Source of the DNA: Pelomyxa schiedti
Lineage: Eukaryota > Evosea > Pelobiontida > Pelomyxidae
Assembly: GCA_020536535.1 (NCBI GenBank)
Contig: JAHLWZ010000733.1
Location: 1-64,000 of the forward strand
Direction of reading: 5' to 3'
Length of the DNA: 64,000 nt
Shown here: piece after piece, positions 60,273-64,000 of the stretch
Layout: each line of letters opens with the position of its first letter
How positions within the stretch are numbered: the first letter of the stretch is position 1
Position numbers and translations under genes: made by a program
The notes under the pieces: generated by a model
Told to the model about the DNA's origin: nothing
Database searches by the model: none
What the model saw: only the letters and a program-made list of their open reading frames with translations

Positions 60273-61427
60273 TTATAACCATTGAACAACCAGAGGGTTG
60301 CGGGCTACCATGCGTTGATACTTGAGCTGTGGCTCTCCAACCATAAGCTAAATGTAAGTAAGTGGAGTGAGGGTAGTGTTGCGTGTTTGGGAATGGAATT
60401 GTTGTTGATAAGAGGAGGTACGCAACTGCACCAAGGCACAATTTGCCGCCGAGTTCAGCTTTAAGGGGTTCCCAGGCAGCAACAGCACCTTGGAAGAAAC
60501 CAGCCCAGCAAGTTCCAAGACCCAAAGAAGGTGCCGCCAACTCCATATTTGCCAGAGCAATTGACACATCCACAACCCCCAGGTGATGGTATTGCTTGGG
60601 GCTTGTTGCTGGGTCAATGACACCAAGAATTACACAAGGTGCCTTGCGGAAAATGGGATCAAAACCCTTGTCCCACGCGGAAGAAATGCGCTCGGCTGCT
60701 GGGTGCCCACTGGCAGCTTTGAGCCAGTCTATGGTGTGCTGTCCAAACCTGTGCAACTGGAAGATGAAATGAATACGTAATAACACTTAGGGATGGAGGG
60801 TTACTTGCTCAGGTGTATGGAGTACAATATACTGCACTTGTTGAGCATTTCCAGCAGAGGCAGCATGATGACAAAGTTCAAGCAGGCGCATTACTTTAGT
60901 TTGGTCGATTGGTCCAGGCTTATAGACCCTGCAAGACCGTCGGGATCGTATGAACTGTTCCACCTGTTCCATAAGTCATACTCGGAGAACAGGGTGGAGG
61001 GAAAAAAACTTGAGCAGTTGATAGACAAAGAGATGGATCAATCGGAGGGAAATCCTCAATAGGTTTGTTTGAAAATGTCAAGGCGCTCTTAGGGCACACA
61101 GCAACACAGTGGCCACACTATTTGGTATTTCAAAAAGGTTAATCCCGTTAGGAAGGAAAAGCATACTTTTATGCAGTTGGCAGCAGAAGAGAGACGAGGG
61201 TTCTCGCCAGGAGGCATAGAAATGCCTTCGAATTATTTTTCACTGGTCGAAAAAAAAAAAAAAAAATGACATGACGTACATCTATTCACGCAATCTTTTA
61301 CGCAGAGGCCGCACTTGACGCACTTGTCGGCATCACAACGAATGTCGAATGTAGGCTGGATCTCAGCAGGAGTAGTTTGACTCGTTGTTGTGCTTGTCGT
61401 CTCGCTCGCACTCGTGCTCGTAGCCAT
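60273..61427 (-). CDS. ferredoxin-nitroreductase fusion (2x[4Fe-4S] plus NTR)
   Basis: FMN-dependent nitroreductase with its own ferredoxin domain, as in Giardia NR1, Entamoeba and clostridial enzymes. ATG at 61427; a short Thr/Ser-rich leader precedes CVKCGLCVKDCV and, across two introns, CIKCGHCVAVCP, two CxxCxxCxxxC clusters. PPIDPSLC leads into the flavin domain: VEQFIRSRRSCRVYKPGPID (R-S-x-R-x-Y/F), ELCHHAASAGNAQQVQYI, APCVILGVIDP, VVDVSIALANMELAAPSLGLG (NTR core) and GTCWAGFF. The end LKYQRMVARNPLVVQWL is reached by joining a donor after LCLGA to LMVGEP, giving the stop at 60273. The leader is low in basic residues, so an organellar target is unclear. Such enzymes activate or detoxify nitro compounds and mark anaerobic metabolism. 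Confidence 0.88.
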
Positions 61428-62400
61428 GGCCCCGCACTTTTTTTTTTTTTTTGTCCTTAGCCGAAAAGAAAGAAAAAAACCCTAAGTTGGAAGAGGTGCC
61501 AAACAAGCGGACACTACCTTGTTTTACTAGAGAGGTGTGGATTTTGAGTTCACATTTTCATGGCCGATTGTGGACACTATTCTACTGAATTCACCATTGT
61601 CTTGGGGGTGGGTAGTAGTGTGTTTGTGGCATTGTTGTTCAACATGTAGTTGCGGCTGGATTGTTGGACTGCCAACCTGTTCAGAATGTGGTACCTGTGT
61701 GGCACTACTGTGGTTGCAGTTGTGGTGTTGCAGCTGTGGTCAAGGACTGCACACTATCTTGTCTATTTCCGCTAGCGGTTGCTTTCTTTCAAAGCGTGGT
61801 TAATAATTGACTCTGATAGCAGGATGGCACTTAGCCTTGCCTCTCTGTGCCATAGAGAGGTTGCTTGTAGGGGAACCTCTTCACCTTCACTCGGTGAGGT
61901 GGTGTTGAGCACGAGGCAATTAATAATATTTTCCCCCACCTGGAATATCAGGTTTGCAACAAACAGCACTATCCCCAACTCAACTCCCACTCTATACTAT
62001 CCCCAAATGATTCACTACCTGAAGCTCCCCAAATTGCACCACCTGACACTCCCGCCACTCAAATGCTCCCAAAATGCACCGCCTTGCTCCAAATGCACTC
62101 CAAACTGAAGCACCACTCTCCACACAAGTAACATGCTCTTAATGACCACTCTAGGTACGATTCTCCTTGTCAGTGTCACACATTCACCTCTCTTGTCTTG
62201 GTTCTTTCTGAAATCTCTCTGGGAAGTGCAATGTTGGTGAAGGGAGCTTGAAATTCTGATTGACTGTCAGGAAGAGGAAGTGATGGCATGCATGGGTAAT
62301 AAGGGCAGAGAAGAGCGAGAGAGTTGGTTGTTGGCCTAGTGGGACGTGAAATTACCTTAGAGCGGATCATGTAGTAGAAAGGGCCAAGAGAGGTACTGAG
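61428..62400. other. no supported gene
   Basis: It begins with the T-run at 61439-61452 (A-rich on the coding strand of the nitroreductase gene). A Cys-rich frame at 61537-61803 is low-complexity translation of TGTG/TTG repeats and has no conserved Cys spacing. The stretch 61950-62110 is pyrimidine/A-rich with repeated CACTC/CTCCAAA words and no long frame. Confidence 0.45.
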
Positions 62401-62640
62401 GTGGCTGGTAAAGGAAAAAAAGCGGTTAACAGATTGTGCTACTAGCAGGATTGTTGCACATACCGAGAATTACACCAATAAGAGTCAACATGTCAGATAT
62501 CATAAAGTCAGTTACCAAGCTAGAGGTATTGAAGGAACTGAACGTTGTGACAATTGATCTGTGGGTCCCTCCCCAGAAACCAGTCTGATCAGAATGAGAG
62601 ACTCTGTGGTTGTTTAATGGTTGATCTATATACTACACAC
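62400..62640 (-). CDS. possible exons of an unidentified gene
   Basis: On the minus strand, 62637-62460 is open for about 55 codons without a start and looks coding (SSLVTDFMISDMLTLIGVIL, hydrophobic end). A good donor GGTATGTGC follows at about 62463, and an acceptor at about 62405 leads to LSTSLGPFYYMIRSK with another donor at about 62355. Phases do not agree between the two pieces with the splice sites I chose, and neither end of the gene is visible. Family unknown. Confidence 0.25.
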
Positions 62641-63631
62641 AACTGATCTGGCATAACGAGAGTTATTTTACGTGTGAGCAGGAAGCAAAAGTCACGAACT
62701 CAAGTCAACTTGAGGAAACATTGTCTGATGTAACCTGTTGGCCCCTCAACAGTAACGACCAACGTAACGGATAACGGACAGTTCGTTGCTGTTGCTTATG
62801 ATGCACCCACAGGTTGATGAACTCCTAGCAACCCAACCGTAATCTGTGGAGCGGAACCTGTTGGGCTGAGGTGAAGGAGTGTGTCACTCTCCCAGAGGCC
62901 ATGTCGTTGTGGGGCACCCCCCACAAAAACCCATCTGGCAACCCTTTTCTGGCAGGGAACTAATTGATTTCCAAGTGGTTCGGTTGGCAGAGACGGTTAT
63001 GGTGTTGTGCGCGTTGGGGTTGTGCCACGGCGAGCTCGGTTGTATTTTTTCCCCGTCGGCGTTGGACCCGACACGGGCCGCACCTCTGCGGGGACACTCG
63101 CACACAATAAAAACCAAGCGGCACACGCGAGCAACTACCACGTTTCTGGCCAGAAGCAACGCTTCCGTAGTCGCAGATCTGGAGGTGTGGATTTTGCCAC
63201 ATATCTGGATCTCTCACTCTCAGTCCTCACAAGTGACGCGTGTGGCTCTTTCATCCTGCTGCCACCTCCACGTAACCACGCAACAGCCAGGACTCCTCAA
63301 TTGCTGGGAACTTTCCAAAATATTGCCACGTGTGTTTCCCTCAAAACCAAAATTCAAAACTAAAGGCCATAAATTATAAAAAAACGACCCACTAGATCTC
63401 ACGTGATTAGTTGATGCCTTCTTTACAGCAAGTATACGTTTTGTCCTCGTCGTCGTCGTCGTCGTGCGTTGATATATTACGCACCGAAGGTAACCTCCTT
63501 CCACACAATACACGTTGATTACATCACTCACGCGGTTTCTTGGTATCTTTTAAGTGTCAATGTCTGCACTTTTTTCGTTTTAACTTACTTCACACTCTGT
63601 TTTCTTTATTCATTTCATGTGCAGAACACAC

Positions 63632-63671
63632 CACCTTTTCTGGGGTCGATTGATTGGTCCCAGAAAGGGTG
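63632..63671. repeat. hairpin repeat, copy 1
   Basis: The arm CACCTTTTCTGGG (63632-63644) pairs with CCCAGAAAGGGTG (63659-63671) around a 14-nt loop; the only non-Watson-Crick position would be a G-U pair in RNA. It is repeated 75 bp downstream. Confidence 0.85.
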
Positions 63672-63706
63672 TTCAAGCAAGAGCGGACTTTGGCGGCTGC
63701 ATGAAG

Positions 63707-63742
63707 CACCTTTTCTGGGGTCGATTGGTCCCAGAAAGGGTG
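63707..63742. repeat. hairpin repeat, copy 2
   Basis: Same two 13-nt arms (63707-63719 and 63730-63742) with a 10-nt loop, GTCGATTGGT, that lacks the four-base GATT-type duplication of copy 1. Arms identical to copy 1, including the single wobble position. Confidence 0.85.
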
Positions 63743-64000
63743 TTTTGGCTGGGGCTCTCTGGGCATGTGGGTGTGGCTCTTGTTCGAAGAAAAAAATTAT
63801 GTGAAAAGCAAAAATTGTGAACTGTATTGGAGAAGCTGTGGTGTGTGCGAAAAGGCACTAGCCACAGAACCCCTTACGAAAGGAATGATGTGGACAAAGG
63901 GGGAGTGCGCAATGTGGGGTGGAGAAGAGTAGTAAGGAATGATTGCGTTGGTGTGGTGTTATTATTATGGGTTGTTTTGCTCCGCAAGGTATACCGGGAT

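Larger units (their letters stand above)
62641..64000. other. no supported gene; hairpin repeats near the end
   Basis: Several overlapping frames of 80-160 codons exist on both strands around 62880-63380, but none shows family motifs and they contradict one another. The GTCGTC run at 63447-63465 is a microsatellite. The only clear structure is the pair of hairpins at 63632-63742. Confidence 0.4.

Noticed and set aside
61537..61803. Cys-rich small protein
   Set aside because: Cys codons come from TGT/TGTG simple repeats with irregular spacing; no signal peptide or known Cys framework.
1..64000. tRNA, rRNA, CRISPR arrays or bacterial operons
   Set aside because: No cloverleaf with a TTCGA-type T loop, no rRNA-like sequence and no regularly spaced repeat-spacer units were seen; gene structure is eukaryotic throughout.

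Overview
The window is nuclear DNA of a unicellular eukaryote. Nearly every gene is interrupted by short GT..AG introns (mostly about 30-65 nt), genes are only 50-350 bp apart, and about twenty can be read by joining exons across splice sites. Kinesin-2 and CEP120 imply a cilium/flagellum and centrioles. A ferredoxin-nitroreductase fusion of the type known from anaerobic protists points to low-oxygen life. Poly-Q/N/S/T tracts are common. An anaerobic flagellate or amoeboflagellate fits, but I cannot name the lineage from sequence alone. UAA, UAG and UGA all behave as stops.

Layout. Positions 1-6005 hold no convincing intact gene. They contain diverged inverted and direct repeats, a purine-rich pentamer array, a perfect 104-bp duplication and fragments that look like decayed coding DNA. 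Next come RNase H1 (+, 6006-7142) and, convergent with it, an 11-kb ankyrin-WGR-PARP gene (-, 18453-7222). Five more minus-strand genes follow: a Q-rich protein with a conserved Cys-containing core (21881-18705), an unrecognised protein (about 23696-22669), an F-box protein with a multi-pass membrane tail (25984-23878) and a small protein with a PA28-like N-terminus (27240-26177).

Positions 27368-34854 hold kinesin-2 (+) and CEP120 (-), a convergent pair of ciliary/centriolar genes. The next block is a four-SH3 protein (+), a RING/TRAF-type zinc-finger protein (+), a CDC123 homologue whose frame runs into a membrane segment and a GGACT-like cyclotransferase domain (-), and a secreted alpha/beta-hydrolase peptidase (-). 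Positions 42056-55892 carry four plus-strand genes: RING/B-box/NHL protein, secreted beta-propeller protein, SKI3/TTC37 and a TMEM143-like DUF3754 protein. The right part has a CCDC130/YJU2-family splicing factor (-), a phosphatidylinositol-phosphate 5-kinase (+) and the ferredoxin-nitroreductase (-). The last 2.6 kb hold possible exons of one unidentified gene and two tandem hairpins.

Most genes are single-copy housekeeping or regulatory functions: RNA/DNA hybrid removal, ADP-ribosylation, mRNA decay, splicing, eIF2 assembly, lipid signalling, ubiquitin ligation and ciliary transport. There is no operon-like grouping apart from the ciliary pair. Exon boundaries were derived by eye from reading frame, GT/AG signals and family conservation; those called tentative need transcript evidence.
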